Of a stretch of 64,000 bases of DNA, positions 20,960 through 33,600 are shown piece after piece; the stretch's first letter is position 1; each line of letters starts with the position of its first letter. Both the position numbers and the translations under genes were made by a program. The notes beneath the pieces are model-generated. The model searched no databases. It was not told where the DNA came from and saw only the letters and a list, made by a program, of their open reading frames with translations. Source of the DNA: Pomphorhynchus laevis (lineage: Eukaryota > Acanthocephala > Palaeacanthocephala > Echinorhynchida > Pomphorhynchidae); assembly GCA_012934845.2 (NCBI GenBank), contig WNNJ02000253.1:1-64000 (forward strand), read 5' to 3'.

Positions 20960-23900
20960 TATACATTGCAGATTGCCGTCTCGCTTCGCCCGCTGACTTG
21001 AAAAGTTATACAATATTATTACTTACAGTTATATATAGTTCAATGTACATAGAAAGATGGCCCTGTTTGATCAAGCGTTTGGCTTCCAGAAAAATTACCG
21101 TGAGGTTTTCTCGAGAAACTGTTTATCTGTGGATACTGTATTGCAAGTAACATTAACAAGAACAATGGATTTGAAGCCGAAATTAAAGAGTTGGAAGCAC
21201 AACTAGGTATTATGCGAACAGAAAGTATAATATAAAATCACGCTTCTTAACAGTGATTGATATCGTTTCAAACTCAGCTGTTATTATCGCTGATTCTCCC
21301 ACTTTGTCAGGGCTCCCTTCCCAACCGATAGAGAAAACAATAAAATTGGCGATAAAGAAAGCTATAATTGCATTTTTAAATGTTCCAAAAATATGATTAG
21401 TTATCAATCTCAATCGAGAGAATTTGTAATCGATGATAAACTTAGAGAAAACTTCATAATTTCGGGGACCGTGCCTAGTGAAAATAAAGAGTATTTAATA
21501 CGCAAAGTGTAGCAATCTATCCATATAAATCTCAGTGACAATTCTAATCTAGAATTAAAGAGACTAGGAAATATTAATGATACGCAACTATTAATGGTTG
21601 AGGTTGGTCAGAATCTAAGATTCGAGTTATTAAAGAAATCGAGACTTCGTCTTACTAGAAATTATCAAAATATTTACATCCAAGCGAATTTATCGCACAC
21701 TGAACGAGATTCAAAATTTATCTTGAGAGAAAAGCGCCTTAAATCAGAGATGGAGAACTGAGGAAACTAATTCACAATTTACAGGGGCAGAGTGATGGAG
21801 AAGTTGAGTTCTATGACCTCTAGTACAAATGGTGTTGGGGATCTTATGAAAAACTCATAATTAGCATCTAATGTAGTACATTCGAAATTTAACGACTTTA
21901 ATACTTCACCAAATGTTTTGGCTCTGCAGTCAGATACCAGGTCGTGCAATTTCAGAAATCTGCGCATTATGTATAGTAACGTTAGAAGTTTATTCAAAAA
22001 ATTAACGACCTGGAGTCCGTTATTTTACCTCGAGAAGTATACATAGCATTTCTGACAGAATGATGGTTGAATGATAAAAATGGTATATATTGTAATATCC
22101 AAAGGATTTAAAACTTCTTATAGCAATCGTCTTGCCGCGTCGGTGGTGGATTATGCATATTTCTAAAAAAAATCTCAAACTTAAATGCTGCTGTGATTTC
22201 GGAACTCATTGATGTTGATTTGGAAGTCCTATCTGTGCAATTTTGTAATTGTTCAAAATGTCGTTCTTTTAATCTCACGGCAGTGTTGATACATCGGACG
22301 CCAAGTGGAGATGATTCGAGATCTATCTTGCTTCTGAATAACATAATGAATGATATAACTGCTTCTAATACGTACTTATTACTAATGGGTGATTTCAATA
22401 TAATTCCTTATTACGACTTCGCTCGTAGTTTTGGATTAGAGCGGATTGTAGACTTTACAACGAGATATAGAGTTTGCTTAGACATAATATATACAAATGT
22501 GACAGCTTACACGACGGTTATGAAATTGGATCCGATGAGCACTTCCGATAATGCAGGGTTGTTGGATTCCCCGTCTACTCTTGTTGAACGTCCAATTTCT
22601 TACCGTATTGTGTATGATAAAAGAAATCAGCATCTAATCCGATTGAAACAAGGAGTGAAGCAAAGTTTGGCTTTATATAATTGGCACTCATCGGATGTAT
22701 CTGAAGCAATTTAATTATAAACGGGATGTATTGATGTTGTATGTGCGTATACACCTCCACATAGGAAGGTTAAGTTGACGAATCATGCATGATCCTCTTT
22801 GGTTAACTCCGCTGGTTAAATACTTAGAGAATCAAAGAGATAAGACTTACAAGCAAGATAATTGAAACGTATTTAGTCGGCTCACTACAAAGCTAGACAA
22901 CCAAATTAAACTGTCAAAGAAATTGTATCACCTAAATTTACTTTCTAAGTGACAAAACCATATATGGAAAATTTACACGAGTTTCACAAATCATAAAACA
23001 CAATGATTTTCGTAATCTTAGTGAAGACGAATTTGTAATGAGGTTAATGAATTAAACCGTTCATTTACCTCATTTAGTGAAGTATCTAAAAAATATGTAC
23101 ATACACTCCTCCCTCACATCAATGAAATGTATGTTTCCTATACAGAGATTGAAGACTTGCTGTCCTCCCTTACTTCATCAAAAGAATACGGAAATGATAA
23201 TAGTTGCTAACTAGCTAAATTACTAATTATGGAGTTATACCCTATTTTAACTTTTTTTTTTCACAAAAAGCTTTCAATCAGCGATTTTTACTTACTGTCT
23301 AAAGTCGTTTAAAGTGATACTCATTTCAAAAGATAAAATTGGGCTCAACTTTCGTCCGATTACTTTGATTTCGGTTTCTGGGAAGTTGCTTGAATTATGA
23401 TTTTGCAGAAGGTTTCTAAACACTTACAATGCTGTATTGTGTGACGATTAATTGCTTATCGACAAAATCAGTTACCAGTTAACGCTCTTTTGCTTTACAA
23501 AAAATAGTTATTGACATTTTGGACAGTTCCACTTCATACATCTCAATTGCATTCAGACAGACTTTGAAGAAGCATTCGAGAGTGTCAATCATGATATTTT
23601 ATTGAATAAAACGGAGATCAGTGCTTTGACCCTCTGGCAAGTTGTTTGGGTATCTTCGTTTTTTTCTGGGTGTAGTCAGTTTATTTTAAATTACGGATAT
23701 CGCTTATGTGTTTCCGATACTCGCAAGAGTGCCTGAAGTCCTTGTTATTTCGCCAATGTTATTTGCCATATATGTAAATAATCTTGGCCTTCGCTTATTA
23801 ACTCATGCGTAATCAAATTCGCGGACGGCTATGCGATGATTTTGTCCGTTTCGGATTCTGATGTTATTGAAAAATATGTCGAAATTGAATTAGGTAAGGT

Positions 23901-24410
23901 CATGGATTGGTGTCTTGAGAATAAAATGAAATGAAATTTCTCGAAATGTAAAGTAATGCCGTTTAGTCCATCTCACAGACGATCTTTGTATATATCAAAT
24001 ATTTCAGTTCATGATAGGAATGTTGAGATTGTAAATAAATTGAAAATACTCGGTATTCTATTTGTCCAAGATATATCATGGAATGCTCACCTCAGCAAAG
24101 TAATCAAGCAATGTTCTTTGCCGCTATTTCTATTGAGAAGACTAAAAAGAGAGTTCTTACCTTCTCAGTATCTCCAGTATGTTTACAAATCGCATATTCA
24201 GCTAATCTTGACCAATTCTTATTCATTATTTATGGATTGCTCCAAGCATTTGATTTTAAACTGATCGAGGATACATAATCTAGCAAGCAAGATTTGCGGT
24301 ATCCTTTTTGTATTATTGGAAGTAATCATCTCTAACATACACGTAAAAAAAGCGGCGTCTTCACTCAATTATAAGCATTTCCTTGAGTTTTTCTCGTGGG
24401 AAAAACTTGC
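20960..24410 (+). mobile_element. CR1-like LINE family 2, degenerate long copy G
   Basis: ORF1 C-terminal block near 21540-21770 (LELKRLGN, then LRFELLKKSRLRL and ILREKRL), endonuclease from about 21960 (RIMYSNVRSLFKKL; LLMGDFNIIPYYDF at 22390; LDIIYTN at 22480), RT from about 23310 (LNFRPITLISVSGKLLE) to a C-terminal block at 23956-24264 (KLKILGILF, then WNAHLSKVIKQC). Stops and frame changes throughout. Sequence is clearly different from family 1. The right end meets the inverted part of the next element at about 24411. The left end is uncertain; 20310-20960 may be its 5' region. Confidence 0.75.
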
Positions 24411-26325
24411 GGGACCCCGCAGAAAATAGGAATGGGAGAAAAGGATGATGAATTAGAACAGACGCGAAAAGAACGGTCGGATAGACATGAGGCAAACCAT
24501 GCTACGGAGGAGGAAGCACAGCCGTAATCACATGGAATGCGAGAAAGGAGGATGGGTGGTCGATGACGGCGAAGGAGATGTCGTGGTAGATGAGAACACT
24601 ATATAGAGCACTGTCACGAGAAATTAGTAGGTAGTTGTAAACTTTTATGTATGCGATTTCTGTTGAGTAATTAGAGCGGAAAGCTGATTAGAAAGGATGG
24701 TACAGATTGGATGTAGATAGATAAATGTTGATCTGTATTAAGATAAGGCCAAAGATGGCGGATTTCCAGTGTGAAGGGAAGATACGACTGCGATTGGGCA
24801 AGTTTAACAAGGTGGTGAGGAAAAGGGATATCGATGAGCATATGGATTTAAGTATGGAGGTAGGCAGGCGATTAGCAGGTGAGGTTTTGTTGGGTAAGGA
24901 CATGAGTACAGATGATACTTCGGCAGGAGGGACAGGGAGAAGATGAAAGAGTTCCGGGAGAATGAGGCGAGGCGAATAACAGTGAAATGGAATGGAGGCG
25001 GGGTTTGAGAGAGCAATGTGGATACTTTAGTCTGAATAAATAATGAATAATCGTTGGGATTGATGCTGCAAGACGAAGAGGAGCTAGAAAGGATTGAGTT
25101 AAAAGTATGCCAGAGAGACTTGGAGTTTAATGAAGTGTTGATTTTATGCTGCCAGAAGGAGTTGCATTTTGTACGTAGTAGGTGAAGATGAAACCGGCGA
25201 AGAGCAAACTAGGAATCACGGAGCGACTGAGTGAGTGAGCGGATATCACGTCTGAGATTGCGGTGATATACTCGAAAAGCATGACGGAGTCGATGCTTTG
25301 AGAGCAGGCATTGGATGTCAAACCACAGGGCATGGTGCAAGCGACGGTGATGGTGTGGCTTGAAGGGCAAGAGAAGATCGAGAGTGGATGTGAATTCAGA
25401 TTCGAAATGAAAGACATGATCGTGAAGAGAGGAATATATTATTGTGGGAGAAGATAGAGACCATTTTAGTAAGGCAGAGTGGAGAATGGGGATGTCAAGA
25501 TTTCTTCAAGAGCGACGTAGGATGGAAGATGTGTGCTGCGTAGAGTGGTTGGAAGCGAGATCAAGGAAGACAAGAACGTGATCTGATTGACAGGATCGAA
25601 GATGTACAATGAGGTGTAGGCAGCAAAACAATCTGGGACAGCTATGATGTCGAGTGCCCCGCCAAGGATATGTGTGTGGGGGCAGTGGAGATGAGTTTGT
25701 AATTGTAGTTGGATGGAATGTTATGAATCGGATAGAATCAGTGGAAGAGGGGCATTCGAGGCGGATGTTGAAGTCGCCAAGAGCGAGTGAAGGGATGTAA
25801 GACAAAGTACTGTGTGAAACGAGGTCAGCGAGTTTGGTAAAAAATAAGGAGGTAGGAGCTGATGAACCAGGACGGTATACAATGGCGAGATCCAGAGTGA
25901 TCGGGTTAGTAAAACGATAAGTATGCGATTCAAAAGAGCAAGGAATAAAAGGGGGAATGATTTTGCGAAGATACGCCGGGATTGCTTGGTTAATATGCTA
26001 ATGATAAGATCGGATTTATTAAGAATAGATCTAGTGTCGAGAAGGCCGAGGCGGAAACCGTATGTTGCGCGGAAATGGGCTAGCGGAGAAGATACATAGG
26101 GGAGATGGATCATCGATTTTTGGGGCGGGTGTTATCAACTTGAAAATTTCCGTCGATGGTTCGGATGGAGAGAGATGTTTCTCCGTTTTCCTCGCGACAG
26201 CGTTTTTCGATGCGGGCAGAAGAGAGTTGAACGATTTCGAAAGGGGTATGATTTGGGGAAATGCGAGTGTTTGAAGATTACATGAGTTTAATCGTTGGGA
26301 AAGGACAAAGAACGCGTGCGATAGA
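24411..26325 (-). mobile_element. CR1/L2-like LINE family 1, inverted 5' part (copy F)
   Basis: Minus strand, from the ORF1 RRM-like block (about 26240-26325) through the endonuclease start (ATYGFRLGLLDTRSILNKSD), YRPGSSAP, LALGDFNIRLECP, the RT fingers (LPNKTSPANRLPTSILKSI) to a truncated palm B (GVPQ at about 24412). The endonuclease stretch from just after LLDTRSILNKSD to just before LRKI is absent, and that missing stretch is what heads the + strand part at 26985. Several stops and frame changes. Confidence 0.8.
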
Positions 26326-26329
26326 TGCT

Positions 26330-26980
26330 TGATTCCTTAATTGTTTATATTTATTTATTTAATTGATCAGTAAAAGAGCAAAGCTGAAGACAAGTGCATC
26401 ACTATAAAAGAAAGTTAAACATAGTCAACAAAAAGCTGTCAGACTTGAATGCGAAAATTAACACGAAAATAGTTCAGTCCTGAAATATGCTTAGCCTCGT
26501 AACAGCAGCTGCTGGATTGTTCCATCGTTTTACAATTCGATGTATTATGTCACTTTGGTTACGTCTCGGTCCCAATTTGTGTATCAGTTTTAGCTTCGTG
26601 TCCTCGTAATTTGACATTAGGAGAAATTTTAAATAAATGATGTAAACCGTGCTTTGAATAGTGTAATTCAGCCACACTTACCTCAAATCTGCCTTATTTA
26701 ATGCCATATCAACATCACATATGCCTAGAGCGTCTAGTCTCTGAGGATAGTGAATATCTCAAATATAAGAAAGAAGATAACTGGCTCTACGAAAAATGCG
26801 CTCAAGTAGACGCAAATCGCCCGTTGATTGCTATTGGAATTGTTCATATCTTCGAGAAGAATTGTCGCAGTTCGAGTTAATGTTACTTTGTCGAATTGGA
26901 CATATATATCTAGTGTATTGCAAGACAAAAATGTAACCTGTTAATTAAAAGATTATTATTACGTTTGAGTCTACAAATCC
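26330..26980 (-). mobile_element. 5'-truncated CR1-like LINE of another family, copy H
   Basis: Minus-strand C-terminal ORF2 homology: LERIFRRASYLLSYI, YPQRLDALG, then KLIHKLGPRRNQSDIIHRIV and KRWNNPAAAVTRLSIFQ, matching the VQRRATKL..YEERL..LGL and VV..WN.LP..VV.A.S...F pattern of the clade. It ends in a TAAATAAATA-type tail near 26345. It sits at the inversion junction between copies F and E. Confidence 0.65.
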
Positions 26981-26984
26981 TGGC

Positions 26985-28090
26985 ACTCCGATTCCGACGA
27001 CCTCGCCATTCGCCGTGTGATCTCTGACGGTTGCTCACTAGTCGAATTCGCCTGCTTCTAAGCTCATCTACTTCTAAATTATCTAATCATAGCGGAATCG
27101 TCGCAATCACCCGTAACCCCGCGTCTCCCTTAACGTCATGCAATACGCCGATGACATAATCATCTATGCTCATGCATCCGCCCTTCGTATACACGATATC
27201 GCAACTTCTGCCTCCAACTGTCTTTCTTCTATCTTCAAACGTCTCTCCCATCTTCGTCTCGCTTTAAACACGGACAAGTCCAAAATAATGTGGATCCTCC
27301 CCCGTCAACCTAACATATCTTCTCCCCCGTCAACCTAACATATCGTCTCCCCCCCCGTATATTTTGCTTAATCAATCATTCCCATAGTCCACAATCTCAC
27401 TTTTGTATGATTCAATTTAAATGATCACCTTTCCCTTAAACCATTCGTCCGTTACAAGGTCCGCTCGTCTAACTTAATTTTCCGTGACATTCGTCGTACC
27501 CGTCCTCTTATCGACTTCCGTTTATGTATGTATCTTCTTTCATATCTTCTCTTCCCTAAAATCAATTACTGCCTCAGACTTTTCGCCTATTCTCCAAAAT
27601 CCATTATCCTACCCCAACAACGCATCATCAACTCCGCCGTTCGAGTTCTCCTACGTCATCGTCACCTTGACCACACATCCACATATCTTGCCCAACACTC
27701 CTGGCCCACCATCTACATCCACATACAACTCCGCCTTCTTATCGTAACTTTTCGTCTTACCGCTGTCGGCTCCCCATCGTTCATCAACCTCCATTTCTTA
27801 AACGACACTCACCATACGTCTCTATCGCTGCGTTTCCGTCATTCCTTCTTACTCCATGTTCCCAATTACTCCAACAACTACGGTCTACGATCCTTCCTCG
27901 TTGCCGCCCCCTCGCTTGTGATCAGCTCCCTCTCGACGTCTTCTGCACTCCCTCCTTTATAAAATTCAAATACCTTCTCCGATTCCACCTTCTCGTCACA
28001 TTATTTAGACTTTTGTTTTTATTTCTTCGTTGTCATGTAAGCGTTCGCCATCACGCATTTGCCACGTAAAACTAATTCTATTTATTTTTT
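26985..28090 (+). mobile_element. CR1/L2-like LINE family 1, 3' part (copy E)
   Basis: Starts with an endonuclease segment (WHSDSDDLAIRRV to GIVAITRNPASP, 26992-27115) fused directly to the RT catalytic motif (VMQYADDIIIYAHA at 27137), then RT thumb and C-terminal region (LRHRHLDHTSTYLAQHSW near 27650) and the family tail with hairpin. The fusion skips everything between LRKI and palm C, which is the portion present in copy F. Confidence 0.8.
28041..28056 (+). promoter_or_regulatory. LINE family 1 3'-end hairpin, copy E
   Basis: GCGT-TCGCCATC-ACGC: four outer pairs; preceded by CATGTAA and followed by ATTTGCCAC as in the other copies. Confidence 0.6.
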
Positions 28091-28105
28091 ACTTATCATG
28101 ATCGG

Positions 28106-28249
28106 ATGAAAATATGCGTTAAAGTTTTTAGCTGTTTTGAATTGTTGATACCAAAAAGTAGACATATAGCAAGCACAATGTGCATTGATAATGATATCCT
28201 CATTGTTTTGCATCCGGGCTTGGAACCGGTAATTGAGGAATTAACTTAA
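28106..28249 (+). other. Short unidentified ORF next to LINE copy E
   Basis: 47 codons, MKICVKVFSCFELLIPKSRH to PGLEPVIEELT. The underlying DNA contains CCGGGCTTGGAACCGG, related to a motif at 6476-6510, so it is more likely a fragment of a dispersed repeat than a gene. Not recognised. Confidence 0.25.
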
Positions 28250-30669
28250 TTTCTGGCAATATCTTTATGAATTGTAATGTTTTGTTTTTGAACTATTGTA
28301 ATTATATAGCACAAAGCGAAAGTTTCGATTTAAATAATAAGTATAATAACGGAGCAAACATAATTTGATAGAGAATATTTACTGTGAAATTGAAATTTTT
28401 ATAAACTGGTAAACTAAAACTTTAAAAACAGTGTTTGATCATCGAAAAATACATAAATAAGATTTTTTAAATAAAAAATCGATTTAATATTTATATATTT
28501 GATTTGATATTATTTAATCTTTTTAAATTCCAACATTATTGAAACTTCAATAACTAAGCATGATTTTTGTTATTGGAAGATTATATTTGACACGAAAGTA
28601 TTCCTTTTTATTAATAAAAACAGAATTATTGTCATTTTTATTAATAAAAACAGATTTGTTTTTATGAAACAATTATAAATCGTTATAAAATATTTATAAT
28701 TAGTAAGTATAAACAATTGTAGAGTGATATTATTTGTATCAATTTAGGAATTTTCAATGTAACGATCCGGTAGACATAGATTTTAGATATAACTATGAAC
28801 TTTTATAAATTTATTTTAATTAATTTAAATTATTTGTATTAGCATAAATCATTTGTATTAATTAATTTATATTAATTTATTAATTATATATCCAAATTTA
28901 AATTAATATTTATTTTGTATATAAATTTAATAGCTAAATAATGAGTGTAAATAATAAATAAAGGAGCAAACGCTGATGTATACAATTATTATTTATAAGA
29001 TAATTTCAGTTTTTTAATAACAAAAGTAAAATGATCATTTATCTTTTATAAGCTAAACTCATTTTAATAACGATCAAGGCCTTAATTTATGCAGTTTGTT
29101 GATTTAACATTTTCTTGTATTTTCAAAATACCCATATATTTAGCAATATGTATTTTTCTTCTTTTCAATTTCGATCACTTATTTATCATTTACGTTTAAC
29201 TGCTTACAATATAAATAGTTATAAATTATAGATCTAGAATACTTTTTGTTTCTGCGACGATAAGAACATAACTATCATCAAACTTAAATATTTTTACATA
29301 CACTTTTAAATTATTATTACAAGCATGTCAGAGGTGATTAATTTAAATTTTAACAATATACATATAAGCTCGTCGTATCTTATAAAATAGAACGGAAATT
29401 GCCCCTTATTTAATACTTAATTTTGCCAAAACGAATTTACATTGATAATAGTAAAATTACAACTCAAACTTACAATGATACTTCATTTGCAATGAACTAG
29501 TAATAAAAATTATAGTTTATTTTTAATAATAGTTTATTTGCTGATAGCAAATGATAAAAAATAAATTTCAGAATTTAATTGATATTTCATACGACAAACT
29601 GGCCTCATTTTATGACAATCTACCCATACATTATAAATTATTATCAATTATTTAATAATTAGGAAATAAATCTGTTAGAAACTCCAAATTAAAAGTTTCC
29701 AACAGATTCTGCACAAGAATTAGAATTAAGTTTATTAATATCTAAAGATTAATTTAATTAAGAAAACTCTTCAATTAGTTTATTTCTCAGTATAAATATT
29801 CAGAATTATAATATTATAATTATTAATAATTATAATTTGAAATTAACAAATAATTATTGAACATTTCTGTACAATAATTATGCAATAATAATCATATATT
29901 ATATAATTATTATTAAATAAATTATAATAAAAATATATTAAATTATAAATTTTACATTTTCGAGCTCTGCTTAGATTTAATGGTCAATAACACGATCTTT
30001 AGCCTGAAGTATGAAAATATTTATCGATTTTACTATTAAAATATTGATTTAATTGAGATTAATATTTGATTGAATTAACATAAACAAATGCAATTTGTCA
30101 TTAAATTGTAAGATCAATCATTTAATTAAGATCAATATTCGGTTAAATTAGCATAAATAAATTTTTATTAATATCATAATTAAAAATTGTTTCCTCATAA
30201 ATGCTTTGATCAGAAAAATTAAGGGTTTTCCGAATCTTATAGCTCAAACATAACTGAATGCACATGCAATTGTTTAAAATACCGAATCTTACATTATTTC
30301 AAGTGAAATCTAAAATCATCTAATACGCTGTTAAATTATAAACATTAATATATATTAATATAAATTATAAACATTATTTATTTATTAATTTATAATTAAT
30401 AAAATTAAATTTTATTTACACCGTCCTTAAATTATATTTTACTCTATAAGTTTAAATCAATCTATAAATAATTTAATTAAATTTAAATAAAATTAGAAAT
30501 TTGAGAATATCAAATTACAATTTTCTTTATTGATATAAAATTAAGAGTAAAAACAGCGAAAATATTATTTGTATTTTAATGTTGATATTGATATTATATA
30601 CGACGGAGTGAAATTTATTTTAATTTCTTTATTTATTTCTACGTGTGCGTTTTAGATATTTCCAGAAGT
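28250..30669. other. AT-rich intergenic DNA upstream of CEBPZ
   Basis: No coding homology and no clear repeat structure; A/T tracts and short TAATTA palindromes throughout. The CEBPZ promoter is presumably near 30600 but no motif defines it. Confidence 0.5.
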
Positions 30670-33600
30670 ATGGTTAAGAAGAGTAAAAACAATATTTTAA
30701 AATCTTCCGAAATACTTATTGATCCAGTAGTCCACTGGTTTGATTATGAACGAGTATACATTACATAATAATCTACATCTAATATGATTTTATTTCAGGC
30801 AGACGAGCAGTGTCCTTATATTATTGAAGTGAATGAGGATATAATTAAAAAAGCTGAGCAGTTCTTAGCTGATGATCGACTGAGTTATATAAACTCAAAA
30901 GTTATGTATCTATTTGCTTTATTAATTATTGTCAATCTGTATTTTTGTTTGCCATTAACTGACGAATGAGTTAATGTGTAATTTATTATTTAATGCTAAA
31001 ACCCAAAGTATAACCAAAATTGCAAATAATGCTATTTAATACATGGAACGACATCCATATGCATGCATAAAAGATCGTATTTTGATTGCAAACTTAGCAA
31101 ATATTAACTTAACAAATGTCCAAACTTAACTGGTCGATTGTCTATAAATCGTGAAGGTTATCTCACAGAATTTTAAATATTTGGAATTTGTTGTCAGAGG
31201 AAATTACTGCTCTCTCTCAAACAATAATACATTCAAACGAAAAGTTAGTTGTTGGATCATGGATCCGACCAACAAATTGCTCTTATTACGGTATCAATGC
31301 GAATGAGCATTGATACCGTACATTATTTTCTCTATCTTTTCTTATCTGGCTCTTATTACAGTATCAATGCGAATGAGCCAACATTATTTTTTCTCTCTCT
31401 TCTTATCTGTCTAAAAATCCCTAAGGCTAAGACATGTTGTGAATAATAGCAAGGATATACAATGGGATTTGTATTTCTTAAAATATAATATTATATTTCC
31501 ATAATGAATTCTTATTATATAAAAGTTTAAAAGTATAAAAGTATCCTAAACTCTCTCAAAAAGATTTACGAAGCTTTTGCTCTAAGTAGCAAACAAAGTT
31601 TGCGACAAAGTTGGCCTTGATAATAACAAGGATTAATCAATATTGAAAGTAACAAAAAAACATATTTAAAATAATTTGCTTGAGTCAATAAGCAATAAAA
31701 TATTGCGTTCGACAAATTGTGAAAGTGAAAAATAACTATTTTATCAATAACTAAAATCACGAAAAACAATCGATTGATAGCTTAAATTAATTAATTCAAC
31801 CAAATATTTGAATTATATTTTGAACAATTTAAAAGACTTTTAAAAATGGTGTGATCTGTTACAGTGTTTTTCTTACAATACTTTAAATTAATAAAAAACT
31901 ATAATTAAAAACGGTGTTTTTAATTATAGTCATAGCATACTATATATTTAGGTCATGATAAGAAATCATTTGAGTGGTTGCTTACTGTGCGAAGCAATGG
32001 CACTAGAGGTGATCAGATATCTTCACTATTGGTTACCTTTGAGGATAGTCACGTACACAATATAGAGAGTCTCCGATTAATGGTTGACCGTATTGCTTCT
32101 CTAGATGCTAAGCATCGTGACATTTTCGCAATAATGGGTATATGGTTCTTTTCAAAACTTGTTATTAACATTATTGCATTAGATCCACTCTGTCAGATGC
32201 TTGCGGAAACAGTGCTGCCGGATCGGAAATTAATACCGCTAAATGTCGTAAGTCTGAATCTTATTTTGTTGCACTTATCCAACAAAATGTCCCTTTAGCG
32301 TCCAATTGATCAAGTCTTTATTAAAAATTGCGATCACGACAAACATGCAAGACGGACATTAATACTCTGGTATTTTGAAGATCGATTACGTACTCTGTAT
32401 ATGAAATTAGTAAATTGTTTCGAGGTACACATAAATTTTTGCTATTTAGACGAAAAAATCATAACATAAATGATTTGCAAATGCTTTAATTTTCTTATTT
32501 ATCTTATTTATTAATGAATATTTTCTAAAATGTTAAACAAAAATTTTAGGAAATTAGTTACTTTCAATATTTAATCTATTCTTATGGATCACATTACTTA
32601 TTTTGATCAATAAATGCATTACTCATTGTAAAGGTTTTCCAACGTTTTGGTCTGTCACATATAATTTCATATATTAATTAAAAATATCAAATTTTTAAAT
32701 ATTATTAAATATTATTTAAATATTATTAAATATTTATTATGTTAACATTGTATCCTTTAAATTTTTAAATACTTAAATATTCCATTTATGCTTTCATTAT
32801 GCTAAAAAATAAGTATGATGTTCTGATTAATTCAATAAATAAAATATTTCGGTTTAGTAAAAAATGTGGCTCTCTTTCTACAAAATATTTGTATCATAAA
32901 TGACTAAATTTCCATACTTTTATAATAATAAAATATGTACGTTTACAGCTTTTTAGACAATATATTCATATGTTTTAATACAGTTTTAATATTTTATAAA
33001 CATATTTTATCTTAAGAATTTAAACTGATTTTAAATAAATTTTAGTTTAAAACATACTAAATAAGAAATAAAATTTTATCTTATATTTTAAATACTTTAA
33101 AATTTTATTTTTTAACGAAATTAGAAATATTCAAAGACTTTGCAAATAATGTAATGTTATTCCGTTTAGAAAAAAATGGTTAGGTGCTCATTGGATAAGC
33201 TTAAGCTTGGTATTCTTAGGAATGTTCACCATTTATTGTGTCATCGATCGGAAAATGAATCTCACTTGCTAAATATTTTGGTCGACAAAATTGGTGATCC
33301 AGACGCGCTTATTTCTGGAGAGGCCATTAAGCTTTTGAAAAAGCTAAGTACGTTGTTAATAAATAAATGATCCAATTGAATTTACTTTCAAATAATTAAT
33401 TTTAAAGTTTCATTTTTAAGTTGATAAGCTAAGCTAAGTAGGATGCCATATTGAGATTATATTGAGATTATTGTTAATCTGAAAAATTTGCAAATAAACA
33501 AAACAACTTTTAATCGGTTCACATGAGTCATTCTAATACATTAAATAAAATGATGTTCATTTAAGAAGTTATGCTCATTCGATAAGGTTATAGGCGTATA

